From assembly GCA_016710075.1 (NCBI GenBank), contig JADJLO010000026.1, positions 1 to 62,446 of the forward strand: DNA of 62,446 nt, read 5' to 3'. Origin of the DNA: Acidobacteriota bacterium (GTDB lineage: Bacteria; Acidobacteriota; Blastocatellia; RBC074). Under the pieces are notes generated by a model. The model did not search any database. It worked only from the letters and a program-made list of their open reading frames with translations, and was not told the origin of the DNA. Positions 42,983 through 51,803 of the stretch are shown one piece after another. The stretch's first letter is position 1; the number at the start of each line of letters is the position of its first letter. Position numbers and translations under genes: made by a program.

Positions 42983-42992
42983 TTTAGATTCA

Positions 42993-43098
42993 ACCTAACG
43001 TCAGAGTTGACGCGGCGGCGCGATTTCATTCAACCTTCGCCGGACCAATTATGATCCGAAACACGCTCCCGCCGCTCGCGTCCAACTATTTGTTGTGC
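42993..43098 (-). repeat. attC site, right box gttgtgc
   Basis: Left box acctaac, right box gttgtgc (partner gcacaac at 43683), arms GAGTTGACGCGGCGGCGCG and CCGCCGCTCGCGTCCAAC. Confidence 0.85.
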
Positions 43099-43107
43099 GT
43101 CGCCACG

Positions 43108-43668
43108 TCAAACAGACCAGTGACGGCCGAAGTCGCGCGTCCGTAATTGCGGCACCTCTCCACGGCGACCCTGAATGGGACTGAGTGTCATTGTTCCAGT
43201 ACCGTCAGGGTTAATGTTCACATCGGCGATGAGCCCGTAGTTACAGCATTGCCAGCTTGGAAGATCTTTGCCGGCGTCCCAAACGGACCACGTTGCACCA
43301 CCATCAGTCGTGACAGCATACATCCAGCCCATGAAAACAGACGCGACGCGGCCGTTCACAAACCGGAAGTTATCGCGCGGAATTGGAATCGGGTCGTCGT
43401 GGCGAAATGTCATGATGTCGCGCCAATTGTTCGAGCCAACCGGAGCGGAACGAAAGACGTAATAGGCGCCTGCGACGAAGCCACCATTTTCTTCGTAGTG
43501 ACGGTCAACGCGAATTTGTAATGTGTCTTTAGCCGTCTGCCAAGTTTCAGCAATAGCCCCCATTCGCGGTGGCAGGAACAGCAGCGCCGCAGGCCACGTC
43601 GCGGCGACAAGGACTCCGAATCCAAGCGCGAGCACCGCGATTGCGATCAGAAAAGGATGTCTCAGCAT
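43108..43668 (-). CDS. Unknown secreted/anchored protein with BNR-like repeats
   Basis: From ATG 43668 (MLRHPFLIAIAVLALGFGVL) the ~186-residue product has an N-terminal membrane segment and a beta domain with MYAVTTDGGATWSVWDAGKD and LRTRDFGRHWSV. S/T-x-D-x-G-x-x-W is the Asp-box (BNR) motif of sialidase-like propellers; two copies are present. Too short for a full propeller. A GTG at 43686 overlapping the attC is less likely as start. Confidence 0.7.
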   Translation of the reverse strand: MLRHPFLIAIAVLALGFGVLVAATWPAALLFLPPRMGAIAETWQTAKDTLQIRVDRHYEENGGFVAGAYYVFRSAPVGSNNWRDIMTFRHDDPIPIPRDNFRFVNGRVASVFMGWMYAVTTDGGATWSVWDAGKDLPSWQCCNYGLIADVNINPDGTGTMTLSPIQGRRGEVPQLRTRDFGRHWSV

Positions 43669-43682
43669 TGAAAGTATTAGAC

Positions 43683-43746
43683 GCACAACGATTCGGTTCA
43701 GCGGCGGGCCGCGCAGCGGACCGTCCGCTGCAACCGGTTGTTAGGC
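43683..43746 (-). repeat. attC site, short (64 bases), left box gcacaac
   Basis: Left box g-cacaac, right box gttaggc, arms GTTCAGCGGCGGGCC and GGACCGTCCGCTGCAAC. Confidence 0.85.
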
Positions 43747-43771
43747 CACACGCACCATTCCACCACTTGCT

Positions 43772-44182
43772 CTATACGCGCCCGAGCGCACGCGTCAGTA
43801 CTACACTTGTGCCGAGCGCGACCAAAAACGCTGGAAGCGCTGTCATGACCGGCCAGATCCCGAGCGCTAGAAGCAGGAGCTGTCGGTGCTGGTTGGTCGA
43901 TCCGGCGGAGAGCGAATGCATGTTTGCGCCAACAGCGAGCCCGAATGCTCCGAGTGCAACGGCCACGGCGACGTGCCGAGCGGCCGACCCAGGCGAGTTC
44001 TGTAGCCGAAGGCGCTCGTACGCGATGTGCGCCGCGTATCCAATGGCGCTCACGACCCACGCCGCCAGGCGCCACGCCTTCACGTGGGTGTTTGGGACCG
44101 CGAACAAGATGCCAACGAGGGCGTACCCGATACCAAGAAGAACGGCCGTACGCACCCACGATTGACGAAGTGATTTGCTCAT
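43772..44182 (-). CDS. Unknown four-helix membrane protein
   Basis: The 136-residue product has helices VRTAVLLGIGYALVGILFAV, AWRLAAWVVSAIGYAAHIAY, VAVAVALGAFGLAVGANMHS and LLLALGIWPVMTALPAFLVA. The W-x-x-S-A-I-G-Y-A-A-H-I-A-Y-E segment is distinctive, but the family has no assigned role that I know. GC-rich, intact. Confidence 0.7.
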   Translation of the reverse strand: MSKSLRQSWVRTAVLLGIGYALVGILFAVPNTHVKAWRLAAWVVSAIGYAAHIAYERLRLQNSPGSAARHVAVAVALGAFGLAVGANMHSLSAGSTNQHRQLLLLALGIWPVMTALPAFLVALGTSVVLTRALGRV

Positions 44183-44189
44183 GTTTGTG

Positions 44190-44278
44190 GCCTAACGATT
44201 GAGTTTACCGGGGCACTGCCGTCCGCTAAAGTTCGACCAAGAAGACGGCGGCGCCTCCGGTAGAACGTGGAGTTAGGT
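44190..44278 (-). repeat. attC site, type C
   Basis: Left box gcctaac, right box gttaggt (partner acctaac at 45004), arms GTTTACCGGGGCACTGCCGTC and GACGGCGGCGCCTCCGGTAGAAC. Confidence 0.92.
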
Positions 44279-44282
44279 TTTA

Positions 44283-44975
44283 CTACTCAATGACTGCCTT
44301 TTTCCAAATAATCGAATACCGCCAAAACAAATGCCGTTTTATAACTGCCCCTCGAAGAACGCTGGAGCACAAATATTCAACTTCACTTATAGTTGAGTAT
44401 TTGTCAGTCCTTCCATGGTCCACATATGCTTGACGAATTCCTTCAGATTCGAGAATTCTGCCTGTTTTTACAAGCCTAAAAGCCAGATTGAGAGGGATCG
44501 AAGCAATATCATAAAAGATGTCCACCAAAGTCGAACGCTCGTAGAGGTCGAGACAAACAAATACACCATCCGGTCTTAACGATCTCTTCACGACCTCAAG
44601 AAGCTCTTTCATTGGCAAATGATGAGCTGTTGCAATCGTCGCAATAAAATCGAATTGATTATCATCAAATTCATAATTCAAGACATCGGCGACCACAAAA
44701 TCAATATTCCCGTAAGATCTTGAGCGCTCACCAGCCTGGTGAATCATCTGAGGTGAGAGATCGACTGCAACGACTTTGCCAAACCGCTGTGCCAAGTTGC
44801 GTGTGAATTCTCCCGTGCCACAACCCACTTCAAGCGCGGTCTCTCTTTGCGATGGAATCTGCTTCAACAAATACTTGTGATAGTGGGCGTTATGATCCCA
44901 GGCACCGCTTGTAAGTAGGGCAATGCGATCAAAATCGGCTTGAATAGATTCTAAGGTTTGCTTTGATTGACTCAT
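44283..44975 (-). CDS. Class I SAM-dependent methyltransferase
   Basis: The 230-residue product has motif I TALEVGCGTGEFTRNLAQRF, motif II VVAVDLSPQMIHQA, motif post-II NIDFVVADVLNYEFDDNQFD and LRPDGVFVCLDLYERSTLV. The G-C-G-T-G-E loop binds S-adenosylmethionine. The substrate is not evident; relatives include ubiquinone/menaquinone-type and small-molecule methyltransferases. Cytoplasmic, intact, single-gene cassette. Confidence 0.9.
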   Translation of the reverse strand: MSQSKQTLESIQADFDRIALLTSGAWDHNAHYHKYLLKQIPSQRETALEVGCGTGEFTRNLAQRFGKVVAVDLSPQMIHQAGERSRSYGNIDFVVADVLNYEFDDNQFDFIATIATAHHLPMKELLEVVKRSLRPDGVFVCLDLYERSTLVDIFYDIASIPLNLAFRLVKTGRILESEGIRQAYVDHGRTDKYSTISEVEYLCSSVLRGAVIKRHLFWRYSIIWKKAVIE

Positions 44976-45003
44976 GCCATACTACGATATGACGGAAGTA
45001 AAA

Positions 45004-45066
45004 ACCTAACTGGCCGATAAGCTGCGGGCGCCGAAGGCGGCCGTCAGCTTCATCGGCAGGTTAGGC
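45004..45066 (-). repeat. attC site, short (63 bases)
   Basis: Left box acctaac, right box gttaggc, outer arms CCGATAAGCTG and CAGCTTCATCGG, inner stem GGCGCC/GGCGGCC. Confidence 0.85.
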
Positions 45067-45174
45067 AACACGTAGGCACACGTCCACGAGAACGGGCTGA
45101 CACCGGACCCCGCCGACCGACCTGGACGACCACCATGGTCGGACACCGTCATCCGATTGCCATGCGGCACGCTG

Positions 45175-46332
45175 TCAGCGCCCGCCCGTAGACAACTTGA
45201 ACCAGTCGTATTCCCAGGCCCAGGGCATCGTCGTCTGGCCGAGGACGGCTCGGGTCAGGTCTGGATAGATGCGCTCAGCCCGCACGTCGTTTGAGAGCAT
45301 GACCAAGCATCGCTTCCGGTTCTCGAGACAGACGACCATGTTGCCGGTCCAGTCGTTGTGCCCTCCCTTGAACCACATCTCCCCGTTAGCATCCTGGAAG
45401 GTGACCAGTCCCAAACCGGCCGACAGACCGACGCTGGCATTGGCGGCGTTAGTTTCGGGCGCGAGCGTCGGGAATTGATGCGCTGAGGTGATCGCCACTT
45501 GCGGCCGCGTCATCTCGGCACGAGAGGCTGGAGACAGCCCGTCGCCTCGCACAATGCCGGCCCAGAGCCGTGCCTGATCCTCGATATCCGTGTCCATCGA
45601 GCCGGCTGCACTCACGCTGGACCGTTCGTCGTGCGGTTCGGGAGTGCCGTCGATCCGAAATCCGTCCGCCAGATTCACACGGAAGTCCGGTCGCCATTGC
45701 ATGCTGGTTCGCGACATGCCGAACCGGTTGAACACACGGGTCTGCATCTCGCGTCCGACATCGAGATGCAGGGCCTCCTCGAGCACCAGTTGGGCGAGGT
45801 AGAAGCCCTCTCCCGAGTAACCGTATCGGGTACCGGGATCGTGGTGGAAGCGCAGCTTCCCGTCATCTTCGAGCGATCGCAAGTTGGCGAATCCAGAGGT
45901 ATGAGTGAGCAGGATCCGCAGCGTCAGCGCCTTCCACCGCGCGTCGCCTGCAAGATCGTGATAGTCGTCGTACTCGGGCAGCGGGCGCGGGAGCAGGTCC
46001 GCAATCGACGCGTCGAGGTTAAGCCGTCCTTCGTCCACCAGCTGCATGACCAAGTACGTAAAGGCGGTCTTCGTCAGCGACGCACCGTACATGATGGTCT
46101 GGGTGGTGAGTGGATCGCGTGCCGCGTTCCGAATCCCGTATGCGGCCACATGAACCACCACGCCGTTGTCGACGGTGGCGAGGGCTAGCCCTCGGACGTG
46201 TTCGCGCCGCATCAGCGCTCGGGCTCTGCTGTCGATGGTAGAGGCGTCGGGCAGGGCCTCGAACGTGGGTCGCTTCTCGCAGCCGCCAAGCGGGAGGACC
46301 ACCAGGGACACCCAGAGGAGCCCTCGGAGCAT
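45175..46332 (-). CDS. Class C beta-lactamase-related lipoprotein hydrolase
   Basis: The start at ATG 46332 gives a compact lipoprotein signal MLRGLLWVSLVVLPLGGC with lipidated cysteine 18; upstream codons to 46407 were excluded. The ~385-residue product has SLTK in MYGASLTKTAFTYLVMQL, YSG in TRYGYSGEGFYLAQLV and FKGGHNDWTGNMV near the C-terminus in the place of KTG. Active serine and lysine are in place; it is probably an esterase or D-aminopeptidase at the outer membrane or inner membrane face. Third unrelated class C-like enzyme in the window. Confidence 0.87.
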   Translation of the reverse strand: MLRGLLWVSLVVLPLGGCEKRPTFEALPDASTIDSRARALMRREHVRGLALATVDNGVVVHVAAYGIRNAARDPLTTQTIMYGASLTKTAFTYLVMQLVDEGRLNLDASIADLLPRPLPEYDDYHDLAGDARWKALTLRILLTHTSGFANLRSLEDDGKLRFHHDPGTRYGYSGEGFYLAQLVLEEALHLDVGREMQTRVFNRFGMSRTSMQWRPDFRVNLADGFRIDGTPEPHDERSSVSAAGSMDTDIEDQARLWAGIVRGDGLSPASRAEMTRPQVAITSAHQFPTLAPETNAANASVGLSAGLGLVTFQDANGEMWFKGGHNDWTGNMVVCLENRKRCLVMLSNDVRAERIYPDLTRAVLGQTTMPWAWEYDWFKLSTGGR

Positions 46333-46423
46333 TGACCTAGTTGCCACTACGCGTATCGCGGGCGCCATGGCGTTGTGATAAGACAAACGGTACTCATCTG
46401 GCCTCATTGTTACCTCAAGTGCT

Positions 46424-46512
46424 GCCTAACGATCGCGTTCATCAGGCCGCCGCCATCCGATAAAACTCATAACAAACACCGGCGGCGGCTCTGGTGCAAC
46501 GCCGTGTTAGGT
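46424..46512 (-). repeat. attC site, type A
   Basis: Left box gcctaac, right box gttaggt (partner acctaac at 47398), arms GTTCATCAGGCCGCCGCC and GGCGGCGGCTCTGGTGCAAC. Confidence 0.9.
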
Positions 46513-46522
46513 TTACTCATTG

Positions 46523-46963
46523 TTACATGCCAACAAACACTTTTTCCCCTCTCAAGCATTTATTTATTACGTTTCGTATCCTGTTTTTGTTGTATAGGCA
46601 ACACCCTAGATTGACATTTCTGGATACTACTTGAGTTTCGAGATTAATATAACCTTTACGTTCCATCCATTCAGGATCACTCGCAATCATCCTCAGATCC
46701 ATAATAATAACAGCTTTGTTGGCCGGCCAATATGCATACGCATTATTTGAAATACCTAAGTCTCCAAAAATACTAATGTCTAAATTTTCAGAGTCGCGTG
46801 ACAGGTAGAATAATTGTTTACCACTTTTACCCTTATTTTTTACAACATCCTGCAAAAATGCTTTGATTACATGAAAATCTTTTCTCGATGAGACTGTATA
46901 TGTACTAATCTCAATTGTCCTGCCAGCCGGTCGCGGCCTAGCTTTAGTTGTTGCCGCGCACAT
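46523..46963 (-). CDS. Unknown protein, overlapping the TonB-domain gene
   Basis: The 146-residue frame starts MCAATTKARPRPAGRTIEIS TYTVSSRKDFHVIKAFLQDV and ends CCLYNKNRIRNVINKCLRGE. It overlaps the C-terminal ~30 codons of the TonB-domain frame in a different phase. Either a translationally coupled second gene, or the true continuation of the upstream protein after a frameshift near 46965, since ADLENRC-AATTKARPRP reads smoothly across. No family recognised. Confidence 0.6.
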   Translation of the reverse strand: MCAATTKARPRPAGRTIEISTYTVSSRKDFHVIKAFLQDVVKNKGKSGKQLFYLSRDSENLDISIFGDLGISNNAYAYWPANKAVIIMDLRMIASDPEWMERKGYINLETQVVSRNVNLGCCLYNKNRIRNVINKCLRGEKVFVGM

Positions 46964-47388
46964 CTGTTTTCAAGATCAGCTTTAATTATTATTTCATTTT
47001 GTGCTATGAATTCAACGACTTCAGGTTCAACCGGTGTATTTGTGCTTATAATAACATACGTAAAGTAGAGACGATTGGATCGTTCATCTTGATCACTAGC
47101 CTTGTCAAATACCCACATTCTAGCAGCCTGTAAGGCAGAATCTCTTAGCAATGGAGGTCCGCCCAGGACTTTCGCGGAAGTGACTTTACCGGAAGAGCTG
47201 ATCATGACTTCTATTGTAACGATTCCTGTCGACCCAGCGGCTGCTGCAACACACGGATATTGCGGTGCAATTGCCCTTAACACTTTTGGCTGAATTACAT
47301 GTATCGTTACAAAATTAATCGACCCATCCACAACCGTCGATCTGAAAGGTTGGAGAATCAATATTAAAATGTAAATAAATAATATCAT
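46867..47388 (-). CDS. TonB C-terminal-domain protein
   Basis: The product begins with a hydrophobic N-terminus (MILFIYILILILQPF) and contains a TonB C-terminal domain: IAPQYPCVAAAAGSTGIVTI EVMISSSGKVTSAKVLGGPP and RDSALQAARMWVFDKASDQD. It is a paralogue of the 42536 protein (Y-P-x-x-A-A-A-x-x-x-G-x-V-x-I-E-V-x-I-x-S-x-G-K-V). The C-terminal tail after residue ~135 is basic and may be out of frame. Periplasmic. Confidence 0.78.
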   Translation of the reverse strand: MILFIYILILILQPFRSTVVDGSINFVTIHVIQPKVLRAIAPQYPCVAAAAGSTGIVTIEVMISSSGKVTSAKVLGGPPLLRDSALQAARMWVFDKASDQDERSNRLYFTYVIISTNTPVEPEVVEFIAQNEIIIKADLENRCARQQLKLGRDRLAGQLRLVHIQSHREKIFM

Positions 47389-47397
47389 AAGTCGGAA

Positions 47398-47485
<88 letters not shown>

Positions 47486-47531
47486 GGAATCAAATATCTT
47501 AATCTTCTGATGCAAGGTTTTGTATATCAGT

Positions 47532-48461
47532 TTAGTTGTACAGGTCTTGCAATGCGGATCTCAGGTCTGAAAATTGAAATTCGAAACCTTCCTCGCTTAA
47601 ACGATGCGATATGCAGAATCGGCCATAAAGCGCTAAATCCGGATCTGTGCGGAGAATTAATGGAGCTCCAAGTCGGATCATCCAGCTTTGCGCTGGTAAT
47701 CCGAACGGAACTCGAAGCGCTTTTCTCAATTCACGCATGAAATCTGCATTTGAAACAGGATTGGGAGCTGTTGCTAAGTATGCTCCATTCATCTCACTGT
47801 TTGTAATTGCCCTTGCGAGCAAACAGTTCATGTCTTTTTCGTGTATCCAGCTAATTCCTTGCCGGCCATGCCCGGCTTTTCCACCCAGCCCCCATTGAAC
47901 TAATGTCGCCAGCCGACGTAGCGCCCCACCATTCCGCCCAAGCACAAAACTGGTACGAAGTATGACCCGTCTCATCTCGGGAGGAGCTGCTTTGTCAAAT
48001 TCTTCTTCCCAGGCCCGACCGACAAAGGGGGCTAATCCATAACCAAAAGCAGAATTTTCATCACATATAGCATCTGGCGGATCACCATAAATATGTGCAG
48101 TTGCCATTTGAACCCAGACTTTTGGAGGTGACTTCACTTGCTGTAGAGCGCGACCAAGAACTTCAGTTGATTCAACCCGAGACCGAAGTATCTCATCGCA
48201 ATGATCTGGCGTCTTAATACAATCAACTGTACGCCCAGCCAGGTTTACTAATGCAGTCGCTCCATCGAGATGACTAACCCATTCTCCAAGGCTGCGTGCA
48301 TCCCATATTGCATGTTTCCATCGAGAGTCATTCACTGAGCTGTTACGAGAGATCAAAACTACTTCGCATCCAGCATCAAAGAGAAATCTCGCAAGATTAA
48401 GCCCAAGAAATCCAGTACCACCAGCTATTACGATTCGTCCAGTGGGTTTCATATTGATCAT
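47532..48461 (-). CDS. TIGR01777-type epimerase (extended SDR)
   Basis: The 309-residue product has the NAD(P) loop IVIAGGTGFLGLNLARFLFD, then ATALVNLAGRTVDCIKTPDH, MATAHIYGDPPDAICDENSA FGYGLAPFVGRAWEEE and LRTSFVLGRNGGALRRLATL, GISWIHEKDMNCLLARAITN. This order and the S/A-A-x-x-x-Y-G-x block are those of the SulA-like/YfcH group of NAD-dependent epimerases. The catalytic Tyr-x-x-x-Lys is not conserved in this subgroup and is not seen here. Role unknown. Intact. Confidence 0.88.
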   Translation of the reverse strand: MINMKPTGRIVIAGGTGFLGLNLARFLFDAGCEVVLISRNSSVNDSRWKHAIWDARSLGEWVSHLDGATALVNLAGRTVDCIKTPDHCDEILRSRVESTEVLGRALQQVKSPPKVWVQMATAHIYGDPPDAICDENSAFGYGLAPFVGRAWEEEFDKAAPPEMRRVILRTSFVLGRNGGALRRLATLVQWGLGGKAGHGRQGISWIHEKDMNCLLARAITNSEMNGAYLATAPNPVSNADFMRELRKALRVPFGLPAQSWMIRLGAPLILRTDPDLALYGRFCISHRLSEEGFEFQFSDLRSALQDLYN

Positions 48462-48477
48462 GCTGTTATTAAAATCC

Positions 48478-48566
48478 GGCTAACGTTCGAGCTAAGCGGG
48501 CGTGGCCATGTGACACTGAACCACGGACGACCTAAAGGCCACGCTCCGGTGCAATGACTGTTCGGC
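48478..48566 (-). repeat. attC site, type B
   Basis: Left box ggctaac, right box gttcggc (partner gccgaac at 49070), arms GCTAAGCGGGCGTGGCC and GGCCACGCTCCGGTGCAAT. Confidence 0.9.
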
Positions 48567-48581
48567 TGGTTTAGCACAACG

Positions 48582-49001
48582 CTACATCCATCCTAGTTCT
48601 CTTAGCGCCCAAGGCGCGTTCCAGACTTTGACCATACTCGTCACTTTATTTTCATCGTTCATCTGCAACACGTACACATAGTCGGTATGTGTCTCTAGGT
48701 TCGTCGCAGGCATGGGCCCGCCCTCGCCCGTATGTCGCGCGTGAAAGGTCGCAAAGAAGATGGCCGTGTTCGTCGTTTCATCAAAGGCGGCAGTATGCAG
48801 GTTGTAAGTTGCCCCGGGCAGCGTGATCTTGCCCAGGCCCGCCATCCATTCACAATAGGATTGTACGGTCGTAACTTCGATCAACGGCTCACTCTGGGCG
48901 CGAAAGGTTGCCCCTTCCGCCACATAAGATTGACAGCCTTCCCAGCCTTCGCTGGCTTCACAGGCAACAAAGAATTTCTTGGCATTTTCAAAAGCAGTCA
49001 T
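48582..49001 (-). CDS. NTF2-like / SnoaL-like protein
   Basis: The 139-residue product MTAFENAKKFFVACEASEGW EGCQSYVAEGATFRAQ, YCEWMAGLGKITLPGATYNL, DYVYVLQMNDENKVTSMVKV WNAPWALRELGWM has the NTF2-like fold; the closing V-K-V-W-N-x-x-W-A-L-R-E-L-G-W is a signature of a subgroup of unknown function found in marine and soil bacteria. Intact, cytoplasmic. Confidence 0.8.
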   Translation of the reverse strand: MTAFENAKKFFVACEASEGWEGCQSYVAEGATFRAQSEPLIEVTTVQSYCEWMAGLGKITLPGATYNLHTAAFDETTNTAIFFATFHARHTGEGGPMPATNLETHTDYVYVLQMNDENKVTSMVKVWNAPWALRELGWM

Positions 49002-49069
49002 ATTGTCTCCTGATAGATTTTAGTTGACGTCAGTCTTGGGATTGTAGAGCTTGGTTTTTCAGCATATAA

Positions 49070-49161
49070 GCCGAACGTCAAAGATCACCGGGCCGGCCGG
49101 TGTGATGTTGCAAAGCAGAAAAGATCATTGTGGCCGGCTCCGGTGCATCGACTTGTTGGGC
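49070..49161 (-). repeat. attC site
   Basis: Left box gccgaac, right box gttgggc (partner gcccaac at 49626), arms GATCACCGGGCCGGCC and GGCCGGCTCCGGTGCATC. Confidence 0.88.
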
Positions 49162-49221
49162 GGATTTTCTTATATTGCATTCTACATTTTAACCAAATGA
49201 ACGATAGGATAAAGATCAACT

Positions 49222-49599
49222 TTACTTTGCTTTTTTATCATATACTAAGACAGCTAACGTAAAGGTCATTAAAAATAATGTTATTGCTAGAATAAAAAAT
49301 ACCCATCCGATTAGACCAATCTTTATATTGCCAGTAATCATTTGTTTAAAAGCTGTAATTACTGCGGGCACAAAATATAGACCCAATATTGCATTTCCGA
49401 ATAACGCAACCGGGGCACCAGGTCGAAATTTCCGTAATGGAATAAATATCGAAATCAATAAAACCAAGGAACCCAGTGGTGCTATTTGTTCATACAATTC
49501 GTTGTGCTTTCCCCACACAGCCCACATTAAATTCTGGTAGCTTGAATATCCTAGAAGTATCGCTGTCAATAAAAAAATTATTTTGGCAACATATTTCAT
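49222..49599 (-). CDS. Unknown four-helix membrane protein
   Basis: From ATG 49599, preceded by AGGAAAAAATAACT, the ~125-residue product has helices AKIIFLLTAILLGYSSYQNL, SLVLLISIFIPLRKF, LFGNAILGLYFVPAVITAFK and VFFILAITLFLMTFTLAVLV. The AT-rich composition and Y-D-K-K-A-K tail fit a Bacteroidota-like source. No family recognised. Intact. Confidence 0.72.
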   Translation of the reverse strand: MKYVAKIIFLLTAILLGYSSYQNLMWAVWGKHNELYEQIAPLGSLVLLISIFIPLRKFRPGAPVALFGNAILGLYFVPAVITAFKQMITGNIKIGLIGWVFFILAITLFLMTFTLAVLVYDKKAK

Positions 49600-49601
49600 A
49601 G

Positions 49602-50535
49602 TTATTTTTTCCTGTACTTCTTTCCGCCCAACGACCAGTTGACCGGGGCACGGCAATTCACACTTCGGTTGCCGCCTCGTGCGAAAGCGCTTTCTATTGC
49701 AACGCGGCTCTCCGACACGGGTACAAGTACGTCATTTTCGCCCCACACCGCAAGCACGGGAACGCGCACCTTTTCAAGCATCGGTATTGGGTCGTAATCC
49801 ATCTTCGTGCGGTACCAATTCCACCACCAGTGGTCAGGTGGCAACGTTGCTCCTAGCGATGAAGCCCAAGCCTTTTCGCTTACCGCTTGCTTGGCATTTT
49901 GCATATGCTTGCCATCCTGTCCCCGTCCGCGCGTAATCACTCTGCAATTTTATGATGGCAAGACCTTGCGCTATGTTTTCCTCGGAGTTGGTGGCAGAGC
50001 GAATCTGTCGTTCGTTTTGGTAGCGATTCTGTTGCGCAAAAGTGACTCCGGTTGCCGATTGCATAATCACAAACGCGACATCTGATGAACGTGAGGCAAT
50101 CCAAGGAGCAATAATTGCTCCCTCACTACCGCCCCAAGCCCCAATTCGCTTGGCATCTATCGCCGGATGATTTTTGAGAAAATGAACCCCAGCCAGTGCA
50201 TCATCAGCGAGCGCACCAAAGGGACTTAACTTCCAGCTTCCACTTGAAGCACCCACCCCACGTTTGTCATAGATCAAGGCAGCAATTCCTTTTTTCGCCA
50301 GCAAGTTTGCATAAAACCTGTATTGTTCCCGGCTATCGTCTCCTGACCCGTGAATGAAGATGACCACAGGATGTCGCCCCTCTGAGGGCGGCAGATATAT
50401 CGTTCCCGCAAGTACGATCTCTCCATTATAAAACCTGACTTCTTCTTGGCGAGGCGACCGCAGCCATGAAATTGAACCAACTGCCAGAGCAATCAATAGT
50501 ATTAGTAGCACGGTCAGAGTAAGCTTCTTAATCAC
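49602..50535 (-). pseudogene. Alpha/beta-hydrolase (dienelactone/acyl-peptidase-like), frameshifted, C-terminus replaced by attC
   Basis: A GTG start at 50535 (VIKKLTLTVLLILLIALAVG) gives a membrane anchor. The fold follows: HPVVIFIHGSGDDSREQYRF, ALIYDKRGVGASSGSWKLS and the nucleophile elbow RIGAWGGSEGAIIAPW (G-x-S-x-G). After a frame change near 49935 it continues WWWNWYRTKMDYDPIPMLEK VRVPVLAVWGENDVLVP (acid residue) and then runs into attC sequence, so the catalytic histidine is missing. The cassette has lost its own gene end and half of its attC. Confidence 0.78.
49626..49668 (-). repeat. truncated attC (left half), type C
   Basis: Left box gcccaac (matches 49155) and arm GTTGACCGGGGCACGG; the right half is absent and coding sequence of the hydrolase follows. 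Confidence 0.7.
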
Positions 50536-50555
50536 AGGCTTTTGTAAAGGAAAAT

Positions 50556-50645
<90 letters not shown>

Positions 50646-50649
50646 AATC

Positions 50650-51084
50650 CTAAAAATTTGCAGTAACCGCATAATGTGTGCCATGTTTCAAACAATCTCT
50701 TAGCATTTCCAGGTAATATTTTCTTGGTATCATGTAATTGTTGCCGAACGCACATTGTGCAGGTGGACAAACATCTCTTTTACTATTCCATCTCCGCTTA
50801 GCTAATGCGATATCAGTTTCCGGAGGTATCCCTAATTTTGGTATCCATAAGTAGATGGTTTCTTTTTCTTTCCAATAAACAAAAGCCTGTTTTTCCCTGG
50901 CATCTACCACAACATAAAAGTTGTACCTTTTCCGCCTTAACCCTTTCTCATATTTGATCAGATATTCAAGCGCCGATTTCACGTGACTGAATTCTGAATG
51001 TTTTCGGACAGGTTCATAGATCGGCGGATAACCTTGTGTTCCCACGCTACCTATAATCAAAATAATGCAAACGAGTATCTGCAT
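50650..51084 (-). CDS. Unknown secreted protein
   Basis: The 144-residue product starts with a short signal (MQILVCIILIIGSVGTQG) and reads FYVVVDAREKQAFVYWKEKE TIYLWIPKLGIPPETDIALA KRRWNSKRD and two cysteines in VCPPAQCAFGNN. No family recognised; the pattern suggests a small beta-rich periplasmic domain. Intact. Confidence 0.7.
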   Translation of the reverse strand: MQILVCIILIIGSVGTQGYPPIYEPVRKHSEFSHVKSALEYLIKYEKGLRRKRYNFYVVVDAREKQAFVYWKEKETIYLWIPKLGIPPETDIALAKRRWNSKRDVCPPAQCAFGNNYMIPRKYYLEMLRDCLKHGTHYAVTANF

Positions 51085-51093
51085 ATTACTAGT

Positions 51094-51181
<88 letters not shown>

Positions 51182-51289
51182 CATGATTTGTATATACAAA
51201 ATTATAACTGCCATAATTTAAAGCCTTTTTCAACAACATAGATTTTCAGAAATCTCTCTTAAACAAGTCCGGCTTATCTATTAAACTGG

Positions 51290-51586
51290 TCATTGCCGAT
51301 AAGTCGCATCTATCATAAGCCCACAAATGCAAATTATTGGCGATAAAATTGATGCAATGACATAACCACACAGATATTTATTAGTATATTTCGAAATCAG
51401 TAAATTAAGCACTAAGTATATAGATTCAAACATCAAGCTACTAATTATTATGAATGGAGTGAAATCTCTTTCCCGGTATATTTTCATGCCAAAAAAATAC
51501 TCAAACATGGTGATTATTAACAATGCATATATAAAATAATTGATTATTGAGAGCACCAATTTCACTTTCCATCCGATCTTCGGCAT
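51290..51586 (-). CDS. Unknown three-helix membrane protein
   Basis: The 98-residue product has helices LVLSIINYFIYALLIITMFE, FIIISSLMFESIYLVLNLLI and GYVIASILSPIICICGLMID. Very AT-rich and probably of different origin from its GC-rich neighbours. The 3' stretch 51182-51289 and the 5' stretch 51587-51715 are non-coding. No family recognised. Confidence 0.65.
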   Translation of the reverse strand: MPKIGWKVKLVLSIINYFIYALLIITMFEYFFGMKIYRERDFTPFIIISSLMFESIYLVLNLLISKYTNKYLCGYVIASILSPIICICGLMIDATYRQ

Positions 51587-51715
51587 GTAATTCCACCACT
51601 GCTAGAGCAAATTCATCTCTTTATAGATAAAACCATTCGATAGCCAATGTATAGACATACTGAATTACATTGATTTACAAACAATAATTGTATTTAACAC
51701 AAAAAACCTATTAAG

Positions 51716-51803
51716 GCCTAACGAACAAGTTTACCGGGCCGCCGCCCTTCCGCAATTGCTGACCTGGAAGCGGCGGCGGCTCCGGTAGAACGATTTGTTA
51801 GGG
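51716..51803 (-). repeat. attC site, type D
   Basis: Left box gcctaac, right box gttaggg, arms GTTTACCGGGCCGCCGCCC and GGCGGCGGCTCCGGTAGAAC. Confidence 0.9.
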
